A program made the position numbers and the translations under genes. Shown in pieces: positions 17,329 to 25,706 of a DNA stretch of 64,000 nt. Each line of letters opens with the position of its first letter. The first letter of the stretch is position 1. The stretch lies in contig NZ_JAYRJY010000001.1 in the NCBI RefSeq assembly GCF_041906005.1, positions 2,480,001 to 2,544,000 of the forward strand. The letters are read 5' to 3'. The DNA comes from Ferrovibrio sp041906005. Lineage in GTDB: Bacteria; Pseudomonadota; Alphaproteobacteria; Ferrovibrionales; Ferrovibrionaceae. A model generated the notes under the pieces. That model saw only the letters and a program-made list of their open reading frames with translations. It was not told the DNA's origin and searched no databases.

Positions 17329-18072
17329 CTAAACGTCCTTGCGCGGCTTGCCGTTCCAGCGTTTCACCAGCCCGCTGTCGATGCCGAAAAGATCCAGCAC
17401 GCGGCCGACGGTGTGGTTGATCAGGTCGTCCAGCGTCTGCGGCTGGGCATAAAAGCCCGGCATCGGCGGCGCCACGATGGCGCCCATCTCGGTCACGCTC
17501 GCCATGTTGCGGATATGACCCAGGTGCAACGGCGTTTCGCGCGGCACCAGCACCAGGCGACGGCGTTCCTTCAGGGTGACGTCGGCGGCGCGCGACAGCA
17601 GGTTGCCGGTGACGCCGGTGGCGATCTCGGCCAGCGTTTTCATCGAGCAGGGCATCACGGCCATGCCCAGGGTGTGGAACGAGCCCGACGCAATCGCCGC
17701 GCCGATATCGGTAATCGGGTATGTCTTGTCCGCCAGGGCCTTCACCTGCTGCGGCGCATACGATGTTTCATAGGCGATCGTCATCTCGGCGGCGCGCGTC
17801 ATCACCAGATGCGACTCGATACCGCTGCCTTTGAGCGATTCCAGAAGACGGATGCCGTAGATCACGCCCGAAGCGCCGGTGATGCCGACCACGAGGCGTC
17901 GTTGCGCGGGTGCACGGACCACCGGCTTGGCCGGTGCCGGCACCGCTTTGGCGAGCAATGCCGCGGATTTCCGCCGCGCCGTGGTCAGGCCCGGTTTGGG
18001 TCCGGGCTTGGCGGTTGCCACCATCGGTGGGTTTTTCTTCTGTGTGGCTTTGGTTTTTGTGCGGCGCGCCAT
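17329..18072 (-). CDS. ubiX: UbiX flavin prenyltransferase with basic N-terminal extension
   Basis: 247 residues, about 55 longer than the usual 190. UbiX makes prenylated FMN for UbiD-type decarboxylases in ubiquinone synthesis. The core begins near residue 58 with VVGITGASGVIYG (flavin phosphate loop) and includes GSFHTLGMAVMPCSMKTLA and LVPRETPLHLGHIRNM. Residues 1-57 are Lys/Ala/Pro-rich (MARRTKTKATQKK, then AKPGPKPG) and resemble histone H1-like tails. No good alternative start lies at the core boundary, although a start inside the tail (Met17) is possible. No ubiD is nearby. Confidence 0.93.
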   Translation of the reverse strand: MARRTKTKATQKKNPPMVATAKPGPKPGLTTARRKSAALLAKAVPAPAKPVVRAPAQRRLVVGITGASGVIYGIRLLESLKGSGIESHLVMTRAAEMTIAYETSYAPQQVKALADKTYPITDIGAAIASGSFHTLGMAVMPCSMKTLAEIATGVTGNLLSRAADVTLKERRRLVLVPRETPLHLGHIRNMASVTEMGAIVAPPMPGFYAQPQTLDDLINHTVGRVLDLFGIDSGLVKRWNGKPRKDV

Positions 18073-18232
18073 GCGCTGATCTCACGAGTTGAGGAAATTT
18101 TGCAAAGGGGGCTGACAATCAGGGAATGCGATGCTTAACTCCTGTTGTGCGCGTATCGAGATGGACGCGCCGCCCAAGCGACGGCATCGTCCGCTCGACT
18201 GACGCGCTCCGAACCGGAAGGAGGAGCCCGCG

Positions 18233-18397
18233 ATGAACACTTCGGCGCATCTCGACACTCTCATCGAAAAACATCACAGCCTGCAAGCGGCGATCGATGA
18301 CGAGATCCACCGCCCCCTGCCTGATCAGGTTCGCCTCACCCAGCTCAAGCGCGAAAAGCTGAAGCTGAAAGAGGAAATCTCCCGCCACGCCCAATAA
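18233..18397 (+). CDS. DUF465 family small protein, second copy
   Basis: 54 residues, preceded by a strong GGAAGGAGGAG site. The sequence HLDTLIEKHHSLQAAIDDEI and the later LKREKLKLKEEI match the DUF465 helical hairpin. It is shorter than the copy at 16492-16707 and only distantly similar. It stands alone ahead of the converging acyl-CoA synthetase gene. Confidence 0.85.
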   Translation: MNTSAHLDTLIEKHHSLQAAIDDEIHRPLPDQVRLTQLKREKLKLKEEISRHAQ

Positions 18398-18448
18398 AAA
18401 CCGCCAGTCCTGACGTCATAGCCGGCGTCATGGGTGCGGGTCGCGCGC

Positions 18449-20089
18449 TCAGGCCAGTTTCTTGGCCTGTTCGCGCAGCTCGAACTTCTGGATTTTGCCG
18501 GTCGAGGTCTTCGGCAGCGCGCTGAACACCACGGTCCTCGGCACCTTGAACTTTGCCAGCCGCTCGCGGCAGAAGGCGATGATCTCGTCCGCGCCCTTGC
18601 TGTTGGCCGGGGTCTTGGCGCCATCCTTCAGCGTGACGAAGGCGCAGGGCGTCTCGCCCCAATGCGGATCGGGCCGCGCCACCACGGCGGCTTCCAGGAT
18701 GTCGGGATGCATGTACAGCACGCCCTCGACTTCCAGTGTCGAAATATTCTCGCCGCCCGAGATGATGATGTCCTTCGAGCGGTCCTTGATCTGCATGTAG
18801 CCGCCGGGATGCAGCACGCCCAGATCGCCGGAATGGAACCAGCCGCCGACGAAGGCCTCCTGCGTGGCTTTCGGATTCTTCAGATAACCCTTCATCACCA
18901 CGTTGCCGCGGAACATGATCTCGCCCATGGTCTCGCCGTCTTCCGGCACGCGCTGCATGGTCTGCGGGTCGAGCACGGTGACGTCTTCTTCCACGTGATA
19001 ACGTACGCCCTGGCGCGCCTTCATCGCCGCCTTGTCGGGCAGCGGCAGCCTATTCCATTCCTCATGCCAGTCGCAGACCACGGCGGGGCCATACACTTCC
19101 GTCAGGCCGTAAACATGGGTGACGTCGAAGCCCATGTCCTCCATCGCCGCCAGCACGGCGGCCGGCGGCGCGGCGCCGGCGGTCATGCATTTCACGTCAG
19201 GCTTGAGTTTGGCCTTCACATCAGCGGGTGCGTTGATCAGCATGTTCAGCACAGTGGGCGCGCCACAGAAATGCGTCACGCCCTGATTCACGAAGCTGTC
19301 GAAAATCAGCGCCGGATCCACCTTGCGCAGGCAGACATGCACGCCGGCCAGCATGGTGATGGTCCAGGGGAAGCACCAGCCGTCGCAATGGAACATCGGC
19401 AGGGTCCACAGATAGACCGGATGCTTGGGCAGGCTCCAGGTCACGGCATTGCCCATGGAATTCAGGTAGGCGCCACGGTGATGCGTCACCACGCCCTTCG
19501 GATTGCCCGTCGTGCCCGAGGTGTAGCCCAGCGCGATGGCATCCCATTCGTCCAGCGGGCCCTGCCAGGGATATTCGAAATCGCCCAGCTTGATGAAATC
19601 CTCGTATTCGATCGAACCGATGCGCTCGCCTGTGGTGATCGCCGGATCGTCGATGTCGATCACATAGGGCTTGGTCTTGCACAGCTTCAGGGCCTGCTCG
19701 GTGACGGCCGAGAATTCGCGGTCGACGAACAGGATCTTCGCCTCGCCATGCTCAAGGATGAAGGCGATGGCGGCGGGGTCCAGTCGCGTGTTGATCGGGT
19801 TCAGTACGGCGCCCGTGGCCGGCACGCCGAAATGTGCCTCCAGATGGGCCGGGATGTTGGCGGCGATGATTGCCACCGTATCGCCGCGCCGGATGCCGCG
19901 CCGCGCCAGCGCCGAAGCCAGCCGGCGGCAGCGTACGAACAGCGTGGCGTAATCGTAATGCCGGCTGCCATGCACAACGGCGGCGTGGTGGGGAAACACC
20001 TCGGCGGTGCGGCGCAGGAAGCTCAACGGCGACAGCGGCTCGTAGTTGGCCGGAGTCTTGTCGAGATCGCGGTCATAGATCGTGGTCAT
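18449..20089 (-). CDS. Acyl-CoA synthetase (AMP-forming)
   Basis: 546 residues of the ANL superfamily; it forms an acyl-adenylate and then the CoA thioester. The P-loop is YTSGTTGNPKGVV, the hinge region is GWFHSGDLGVLHPGGYMQIKDRSKDIIISGGENIS (given here by its ends, GWFHSGD and SGGENIS), and the C-terminal catalytic lysine lies in LPKTSTGKIQKFEL. The ATG at 20089 has an AGGGGGGAAG site and is preferred to an upstream in-frame ATG. The sequence resembles medium-chain or methylmercaptopropionate-type ligases, but the acyl substrate is not certain. Confidence 0.9.
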   Translation of the reverse strand: MTTIYDRDLDKTPANYEPLSPLSFLRRTAEVFPHHAAVVHGSRHYDYATLFVRCRRLASALARRGIRRGDTVAIIAANIPAHLEAHFGVPATGAVLNPINTRLDPAAIAFILEHGEAKILFVDREFSAVTEQALKLCKTKPYVIDIDDPAITTGERIGSIEYEDFIKLGDFEYPWQGPLDEWDAIALGYTSGTTGNPKGVVTHHRGAYLNSMGNAVTWSLPKHPVYLWTLPMFHCDGWCFPWTITMLAGVHVCLRKVDPALIFDSFVNQGVTHFCGAPTVLNMLINAPADVKAKLKPDVKCMTAGAAPPAAVLAAMEDMGFDVTHVYGLTEVYGPAVVCDWHEEWNRLPLPDKAAMKARQGVRYHVEEDVTVLDPQTMQRVPEDGETMGEIMFRGNVVMKGYLKNPKATQEAFVGGWFHSGDLGVLHPGGYMQIKDRSKDIIISGGENISTLEVEGVLYMHPDILEAAVVARPDPHWGETPCAFVTLKDGAKTPANSKGADEIIAFCRERLAKFKVPRTVVFSALPKTSTGKIQKFELREQAKKLA

Positions 20090-20225
20090 GCGCTTCCCCC
20101 CCTGCGAAACCTGCAGTCCTGCGGACGCGGCCAAGCTAGACCAGATTATACGCCGCCGGCAACGTCTCGGGTCCAATATCCATTTGCATTACGGGGATTT
20201 AACGCAGATGGGATACAGGCACCGG

Positions 20226-20549
20226 TCAGGCGCTGCGCGGCCCGAACAGGATGATCGCGGCGCCGCCCAGACAAACCGCCGTGCCGGTCAGGTCCCAGCG
20301 GTCCGGCATCTGCTTTTCCACCGCCCACAGCCAGAGCAGCGACGCGGCGATGTAGACACCGCCATAGGCGGCATAGGCGCGGCCGGCGAAATCGGCCTCG
20401 ATGCGAGTGAGCAGCCAGGCGAAGGCGGCAAGACTGCACAGGCCGGGCAGCAGCCAGAGCGGCGAGCGGTCTAGTTTGAGCCAGGCCCAAAAGGCGAAGC
20501 AGCCGGCGATCTCGGCCACGGCGGCGGCATAGAGGGCGAAAGTGGCCAT
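20226..20549 (-). CDS. YnfA family (UPF0060) small membrane protein
   Basis: 107 residues from the ATG at 20549, the usual family length, with four hydrophobic helices. Signatures are AAVAEIAGCFAFWAWLK and GRAYAAYGGVYIAASLLWLW. The family is related to the small multidrug resistance fold; its function is unsettled. It begins 4 bases after the TauE/SafE gene, so the two form an operon. Confidence 0.9.
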   Translation of the reverse strand: MATFALYAAAVAEIAGCFAFWAWLKLDRSPLWLLPGLCSLAAFAWLLTRIEADFAGRAYAAYGGVYIAASLLWLWAVEKQMPDRWDLTGTAVCLGGAAIILFGPRSA

Positions 20550-20553
20550 GGCC

Positions 20554-21327
20554 TCACCATAGCTGCAGGCCGAAACCATCGGCCAGCAGCTTCAGGCCGC
20601 ACAGGAAGATGATGGCGTTGACCGACTGGTAGAAAAAGCGGTCGCTCAGCTTGTGATGCAGCCACATGCCCAGATAGACCCCGGCGATGGCGATCGGGAT
20701 CAGCAGCAGCGAGGTGCCCAGATTGTCGGGCGTGAACTGGCCCAGCCACCAATAGGGCAGCAGCTTCACGTAGTTGATCACGGCGAAGAAGATGACCGTG
20801 GTGCCCATGAAGATGGTTTTGTCCAGCCGCAGCGGCACCATGTAGATCATCAGCGGCGGATTGCCGGCATGGGCGATGAAGCTGGTGAAACCCGAGCAGG
20901 CACTCCAGAACAGGCCTTTGGGCAGGCTGTGCGGCGCCGGCGTGTCGTTGATGCGGCCGAACCAGCGCTGCAGCGGGAACAGCACGGCCACCGCACCCAC
21001 GATCAGCTGGATCGCCTGGTTGTCCACCCAGCGCGCCGTCAGCGTGCCGATGCCCACACCCAGCAGGCCGCCGGCCAGGATGGTGGGCAGGCAGCGCCGG
21101 TCCCATTTGCCACGAAATCCCCATAATCCTGCGAGATCCATGGCGCACAGCACGGGCAGCATCACGGCCGCCGCCTGCAGCGGCGGCAGCAGCAGACTGA
21201 TCAGCGGCAGGGCAATCAGCGCCGAGCCGGGCCCGAATCCGCCCTTGCTCAGGCCCACGATCAGCACGGCCGGCAGGGCGGCGGCATAGAACCAGGGATC
21301 GGTGATCATCGGCAAGGAAGACAACAT
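20554..21327 (-). CDS. Sulfite exporter TauE/SafE family (TSUP) permease
   Basis: 257 residues with about eight hydrophobic segments. The N-terminal GLSKGGFGPGSALIALPLIS and the second-half FIAHAGNPPLMIYMVP repeat are typical of the TSUP family, which moves sulfite, sulfoacetate or other small organic anions. A second ATG lies six codons in (21309). The substrate is not known from context. First gene of a pair with the YnfA-like gene. Confidence 0.87.
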   Translation of the reverse strand: MLSSLPMITDPWFYAAALPAVLIVGLSKGGFGPGSALIALPLISLLLPPLQAAAVMLPVLCAMDLAGLWGFRGKWDRRCLPTILAGGLLGVGIGTLTARWVDNQAIQLIVGAVAVLFPLQRWFGRINDTPAPHSLPKGLFWSACSGFTSFIAHAGNPPLMIYMVPLRLDKTIFMGTTVIFFAVINYVKLLPYWWLGQFTPDNLGTSLLLIPIAIAGVYLGMWLHHKLSDRFFYQSVNAIIFLCGLKLLADGFGLQLW

Positions 21328-21502
21328 GGGGCGGCCGGAACAAAGAGGGGCTGAAACCGTTGGTTATCCGGGCACTTTCCCGGGGGTTTTTCCCGGCGCT
21401 TTCCCAGAAGCATTCCTTGGCGGTTCGGTTGACGCTGCAACAGCACGAAGTTTATCTTCCATATCAAGTTTGTCGTACAACACCAATCAGCAGAAAGACC
21501 CG

Positions 21503-22090
21503 ATGCATACTGGCGTCTCCGCAGCGGTTGCCGCGATGGAGCAGGCGGTGCGGCGTCTCGATGCCGCCCTGGCGCAGCGCGCCAGCGCCTTCCGTGCCCT
21601 CGCCGAGCAACATGGACTGGCCGCCGCAGAGCTGAAAACCCTGCGCGAGGAGCTGCAGGCCGCCCGCGCCGAGGCCGAAAGCTTCCGTGAACGGGCCGCC
21701 CTGGTCGATGCCCTGCGCGAGGAGCTGGCGCAGATCCAGCGCGAGGAAGAGACCGTGTCCCTCGCGGCACCCACTGCCGACGCCGGAATTCTGGCGTCGC
21801 GCGATGCCGAAATTGCGGCGCTGAAGGCCGAACGCGATGGTTTGCTGGCCCGACTGGCGGCTGTGCAGGCCGTGCCTGCACCCGGGCCTGCACCCGGGCC
21901 TGCACCGTCGCCCGTGCAGGTTGGCGGCGATGCCGACCTCACCGCGCTGAAAGCCGAACTGGCCGCGGCGCGCGCGGCGCAGGATGAGATGCAGGCCTTC
22001 CAGTCGGGCATCGCCGCCCGGCTGGAAGCGACGATGGCGCGGCTGCGCCAGGCGCTCGACAGCCAGGCCCCAGGCCGAGAGTTGGGCTGA
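21503..22090 (+). CDS. Coiled-coil protein upstream of zapA
   Basis: 195 residues, alanine- and glutamate-rich, with heptad-like helices at about 10-75, 95-125 and 145-190. A low-complexity PAPGPAPGPAPS linker near residue 130 is encoded by a short tandem repeat. A small coiled-coil (DUF4164-like) gene commonly precedes zapA in alphaproteobacteria, suggesting a role linked to division or ZapA, but this is inference. It ends 14 bases before zapA. Confidence 0.7.
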   Translation: MHTGVSAAVAAMEQAVRRLDAALAQRASAFRALAEQHGLAAAELKTLREELQAARAEAESFRERAALVDALREELAQIQREEETVSLAAPTADAGILASRDAEIAALKAERDGLLARLAAVQAVPAPGPAPGPAPSPVQVGGDADLTALKAELAAARAAQDEMQAFQSGIAARLEATMARLRQALDSQAPGRELG

Positions 22091-22104
22091 GAACGGAGGC
22101 TGCA

Positions 22105-22440
22105 ATGGCTATGGTGAAGGTCACGGTCAACAGCCGCCTTTATGAAATCGGCTGTGACGATGGCGAAGAGGATCAGGTCCGCCGCCTGTCGCAGGTTCTG
22201 GACGCCCGCGTGCGTGAACTGGCGGCCCTGGTCGGCCAGGTCGGCGAACCGCGGCTGATGCTGATGACCGCGCTCACCCTCGCTGACGACCTGGAGCAGG
22301 CCCAGCGCGACGTGGCGGCCATGCGGCAGGAGATCGCAGCCTTCCGGGCGGAGCAGAAAACCGCCACGGAAGGGGCCGATGCCCTGGTTGGCCTGGCAAA
22401 ACGGCTGGAAGACATTGCCGCCAAGCTGGAGAGCACCTAA
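22105..22440 (+). CDS. zapA: Cell division protein ZapA
   Basis: 111 residues. ZapA crosslinks FtsZ filaments. The N-terminal domain reads VTVNSRLYEIGCDDGEEDQVRRLS and the rest is the dimeric coiled coil (LADDLEQAQRDVAAMRQEI). It is followed directly by 6S RNA and the cyclo-ligase gene, a conserved neighbourhood that supports the assignment. Confidence 0.93.
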   Translation: MAMVKVTVNSRLYEIGCDDGEEDQVRRLSQVLDARVRELAALVGQVGEPRLMLMTALTLADDLEQAQRDVAAMRQEIAAFRAEQKTATEGADALVGLAKRLEDIAAKLEST

Positions 22441-22444
22441 GTTA

Positions 22445-22623
22445 AGGGCAGGACGGTGTGCTGCCCGGTGCGTCAGGCTTACATAACCCTGGGGCCAATG
22501 CTCATCTCTGAGGGAGCTGTCCCTGCCGAAACCGTGGTTTCGATCATACGGCGCCCACCTGGTACGCCAGGCCACAGAGGTTAGTTCACGCCAACGGCCA
22601 GGGTGGGCCCGTCCGCATTTTTT
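22445..22623 (+). ncRNA. ssrS: 6S RNA
   Basis: The 195-bp gap between zapA and the 5-formyltetrahydrofolate cyclo-ligase gene is where alphaproteobacterial 6S RNA is located. The sequence is strongly structured: GGACGG (22449-22454) can pair with CCGTCC (about 22607-22612) to close a long rod, CGAAACC/GGTTTCG forms a hairpin at 22527-22542, and CCTGG-TACG-CCAGG forms another at 22558-22571. A T-run (22618-22623) follows. 6S RNA binds the housekeeping RNA polymerase holoenzyme. The boundaries are approximate. Confidence 0.72.
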
Positions 22624-22635
22624 CCCGCCAACCGG

Positions 22636-23238
22636 ATGCCCCCGATCTCCGATCCCGACCTTGACCGCCGCAAGGCCAACCTGCGCGCAAAGCTGCAGCA
22701 GCGCCGGCACGAGGCCAGGGCGGCCAATGGCGATGCCATCGCGGCCTTGGCGGCGCAGCGTTTTCTTGCCGCCATTCCGGTGCGGGCCGGGCGGGCGGTG
22801 GCCGGCTACTGGCCGATGGATGACGAACTTGATCCGCGTCCGCTGATGCAGGCGCTACAACAGCGCGGCGCCATCCTCCTGCTGCCCGGCGTGGCGGCGC
22901 GGAAGGCGCAGCCGCTGGTCTTCCGCCGATGGGATGCCATATCCACCGCGCCGCCGGCCGGCCGTTTCGGCATTCCCGCGCCGCCCGAGGATGCGCCGGT
23001 GCTGATACCCGATATCCTGATCGTGCCGCTGGTCGGCTTCGATGCGGCCGGCCACCGGCTGGGCATGGGCGGCGGCTTCTACGATGCCACCCTGGCTGCC
23101 CTGCGCTCCGCCGGATCCATTCTGGCGGTCGGCTATGCCTTCGCCGTGCAGCAGGTGGCGGAATTGCCATCCGGGCCGCTGGATGAAAGACTGGACTGGG
23201 CGGTGACCGAGCGCGGTGCGCTGGCCTTTGAACGATGA
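22636..23238 (+). CDS. 5-formyltetrahydrofolate cyclo-ligase
   Basis: 200 residues from the ATG at 22636. It converts 5-formyl-THF to 5,10-methenyl-THF with ATP. The N-terminal basic RRKANLRAKLQQRR, the central VAGYWPMDDELDPRPLM and the nucleotide-binding LGMGGGFYDATL motif are characteristic. It directly follows the 6S RNA, as ygfA does in many proteobacteria, and may be partly co-transcribed with it. Confidence 0.93.
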   Translation: MPPISDPDLDRRKANLRAKLQQRRHEARAANGDAIAALAAQRFLAAIPVRAGRAVAGYWPMDDELDPRPLMQALQQRGAILLLPGVAARKAQPLVFRRWDAISTAPPAGRFGIPAPPEDAPVLIPDILIVPLVGFDAAGHRLGMGGGFYDATLAALRSAGSILAVGYAFAVQQVAELPSGPLDERLDWAVTERGALAFER

Positions 23239-23248
23239 GGGTTTTGCA

Positions 23249-24058
23249 GTGAAGCTTCTTTATTGCGGCGATGTGGTGGGGCGGTCGGGCCGCGATGCGG
23301 TGCTGGCGCGGATTCCCGAACTGCGCCAGTCGCTTGGCCTGGATTTCGTGCTGGTCAATGGCGAGAACGCGGCCGCCGGTTTCGGCATCACGGGCAAGAT
23401 CTGCGAGGAATTCTATGCCGCTGGCGTCGACGCCATCGTGCTGGGCAACCATGCCTGGGACCAGCGCGAGACGCTGGCCTATATCAACGGCGACCCAAAG
23501 CTGTTGCGGCCGCTGAATTATCCCAAGGGCACGCCGGGCAAGGGCGCCACGGTCTTCACGCTGCAGAACGGCCGCAAGGTGCTGGTGGTGCAGGTGATGG
23601 GCCGGGTGTTCATGGACCCGCTGGACGATCCCTTCGCCGCCGTGGATGCCGAATTGCAGAAATACCGCATGGGGGCGGGCATCGATGCCGCGATCGTCGA
23701 CATCCATGGCGAGGCGACCTCGGAGAAAATGGCGATGGGCCATTTCTGCGACGGCCGTGTCTCGCTGGTCTGCGGCACACACAGCCATGTGCCCACGGCC
23801 GATGCGCAGATCCTGCCCAAGGGCACGGCCTATCAGACCGATGCCGGCATGTGTGGCGATTACAATTCGGTGATCGGCATGGACAAGGCCGAGCCGCTGA
23901 ACCGCTTCACCCGCAAGGTGCCGGGCGGCCGGTTTGAACCCGCCAACGGCGATGCCACGCTCTGCGCCGTCTATGTCGAGACCGACGACCGCACCGGACT
24001 TGCCACGCGCATCGCGCCGCTGCGTCTCGGTGGCCGGCTGTTGCAGGCCACGTTGTAG
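23249..24058 (+). CDS. TIGR00282 family metallophosphoesterase (YmdB-like)
   Basis: 269 residues. GTG start with GATGAGGG upstream. The metal-binding motifs are present: LYCGDVVGRSGRDA, VNGENAAAGFGIT, LGNHAWDQRE, DIHGEATSEK and GTHSHVPTADAQ. Homologues hydrolyse cyclic nucleotides (YmdB in Bacillus). It lies 10 bases after the cyclo-ligase gene and is probably in the same operon. Confidence 0.9.
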   Translation: MKLLYCGDVVGRSGRDAVLARIPELRQSLGLDFVLVNGENAAAGFGITGKICEEFYAAGVDAIVLGNHAWDQRETLAYINGDPKLLRPLNYPKGTPGKGATVFTLQNGRKVLVVQVMGRVFMDPLDDPFAAVDAELQKYRMGAGIDAAIVDIHGEATSEKMAMGHFCDGRVSLVCGTHSHVPTADAQILPKGTAYQTDAGMCGDYNSVIGMDKAEPLNRFTRKVPGGRFEPANGDATLCAVYVETDDRTGLATRIAPLRLGGRLLQATL

Positions 24059-24069
24059 AAGGCCACCGC

Positions 24070-24666
24070 ATGGCGTCTCGTCGCTTTGATGCCATGCTGG
24101 ACGAGGTGCGCGCTTGCCGCCATTGCGCCGCACATCTGCCGCTCGGGCCGCGCCCCGTGGTGCGCATGAAGCCCGGCGCGCGTCTGCTGATCATCGGTCA
24201 GGCACCGGGGACCAAGGTGCATGAAACGGGTCTGCCGTGGAACGACCGCAGCGGCGACGTGCTGCGCGGCTGGCTCGGCATGGATCGCGACACGTTTTAC
24301 GATGCCACGTGCATCGCCATCATGCCGATGGGTTTCTGCTATCCCGGCCGCGACCCGAAAGGTGGCGACAACCCGCCGCGTCCGGAATGCGCGCCGCTAT
24401 GGCATCACCGGCTGCGCGCCCTGCTGCCCGATATCCGCCTCACCCTGCTGGTTGGGCAATATGCCCAGATGCATTACCTGAATGGTCTGCGGCAGAAGAC
24501 CATGACCGAGACGGTGCGGCATTTCCGCAACTATCTGCCGGGCGGCTTCTTTCCGCTGCCGCATCCAAGCTGGCGCAACATCGCCTGGCAGAAACGGAAC
24601 CCCTGGTTCACGACCGACGTGCTGCCCGCCCTGCGCAGCGCGGTGCGGGGCGCGCTTCACGACTGA
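24070..24666 (+). CDS. Uracil-DNA glycosylase family protein
   Basis: 198 residues. The active-site-like motif is IIGQAPGTKVHETGLPW, and PLPHPSWRN supplies the second motif with His. The N-terminal CRHC pair could be part of a metal site, but further cysteines seen in Fe-S UDGs (families 4 and 5) are not arranged in the same way. This matches a group of UDG-superfamily proteins of unproven activity. It lies 11 bases after the phosphoesterase gene, and its 3' end overlaps a converging PAS gene by 10 bases. Confidence 0.85.
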   Translation: MASRRFDAMLDEVRACRHCAAHLPLGPRPVVRMKPGARLLIIGQAPGTKVHETGLPWNDRSGDVLRGWLGMDRDTFYDATCIAIMPMGFCYPGRDPKGGDNPPRPECAPLWHHRLRALLPDIRLTLLVGQYAQMHYLNGLRQKTMTETVRHFRNYLPGGFFPLPHPSWRNIAWQKRNPWFTTDVLPALRSAVRGALHD

Positions 24667-25139
24667 CGCGGCACGAACTCGATCAGGCAGAACAGCATGT
24701 CGATGGTCTGACCGTCGATGCCCAGCGGCATCACCATGTCGACCACCGACAGGTAATCCTTGTGCGGGCCGATATAAGGCACGCGATTGACGGTCGGTTG
24801 GCCGCTTTCGCTCACCCTTTGCAGGCTGGACCAGATTTTCGCCGGCGGTCGTTGATGCGGCAGGCTGCTCATGCGCAGGCCGGTATAGCGGCCATTCATC
24901 ATCGCATCCACCTGTGTCCCGATCAGGCGGTAGCGGAAATCCAGCGGCCAGTCGGGATCGGCGTCGTGCAGCACGTCCATCAGCACCACATGCGGCAGCA
25001 ATGGCTTGATCGCAGCCGGTTCGATATCGGCGCGCGCCGGCATCGCGCGACCATTGCGCAATGCGTCCCAGTAGTCGAAGCCGCGCAGCAGCATGGGTGT
25101 CGCCCCATCGCGCTCAATCCTGTCGCGTAACGGGGTCAC
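24657..25139 (-). CDS. PAS_5-type single-domain protein, paralogue C
   Basis: 160 residues from a GTG at 25139 that overlaps the stop of the upstream paralogue by 4 bases; the frame is open further upstream, but that stretch is the antisense shadow of the neighbour. Shared features of the family are YWDALRNGRAMPARADI, DWPLDFRYRLIG, SLPHQRPPAKIW and VPYIGPHKDYL. The single PAS-like domain has no output domain, so it may be a ligand sensor acting in trans; its role is unknown. Confidence 0.82.
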   Translation of the reverse strand: MTPLRDRIERDGATPMLLRGFDYWDALRNGRAMPARADIEPAAIKPLLPHVVLMDVLHDADPDWPLDFRYRLIGTQVDAMMNGRYTGLRMSSLPHQRPPAKIWSSLQRVSESGQPTVNRVPYIGPHKDYLSVVDMVMPLGIDGQTIDMLFCLIEFVPRQS

Positions 25140-25636
25140 GGCAATTGCGGCTCCTCGGCTGGCGGCGGGCCGAACCCCTGGCGCGAAATGAAATCGACGA
25201 AATTGAGCAGCATGTCGACGTTCTTGCCATCGTGCGACAGCGGCGTGATCAGGTCCTGGGCGGCGAGGAAATCCTTGTGCGGGCCGATATAGGGAACCTG
25301 GGTGATCAGCGGCTTGCCGCTCTGCACCACCATGCTGAAATTCTCCCACATGCGGCTCGGCGGCTTCTGGTGCGGAATCTGGCTCATGCGCAGGCCGCCA
25401 TACCGCATGGTCAGATGCGCCTCCACCGCGCTGCCCATCAGGCGATAGCGGAAATCCAGCGGCCAGTCGGGCTCGACGTCGCGCAGCACCTCCAGCAGCA
25501 CCACATGCGGCAGCAGGGCAGGCATCTCGATCGGATCGATATCGGCTCGGCTCGGCATGCGCTTGCCGGCCCGTTTCGCATCCCAGTAGCGGTAGCCTTG
25601 TTGCAGCAGGAAGGTGGCGCGGTTGAGGTCGAGCAT
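25136..25636 (-). CDS. PAS_5-type single-domain protein, paralogue B
   Basis: 166 residues. Closely similar to the downstream copy: YWDAKRAGKRMPSRADIDP, DWPLDFRYRLMG, QIPHQKPPSRMWENF and VPYIGPHKDFL. One PAS-like fold, no enzymatic or DNA-binding domain. Overlap of 4 bases with the next gene indicates translational coupling. Such proteins are abundant in Rhodospirillales. Confidence 0.85.
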   Translation of the reverse strand: MLDLNRATFLLQQGYRYWDAKRAGKRMPSRADIDPIEMPALLPHVVLLEVLRDVEPDWPLDFRYRLMGSAVEAHLTMRYGGLRMSQIPHQKPPSRMWENFSMVVQSGKPLITQVPYIGPHKDFLAAQDLITPLSHDGKNVDMLLNFVDFISRQGFGPPPAEEPQLP

Positions 25637-25706
25637 GCCGGAGGATGCTAGGCCGGCCTTACCGGGCTGTCGCGGTCTTTCGGGTTGAATACCGCGTGAT
25701 CGGGTG

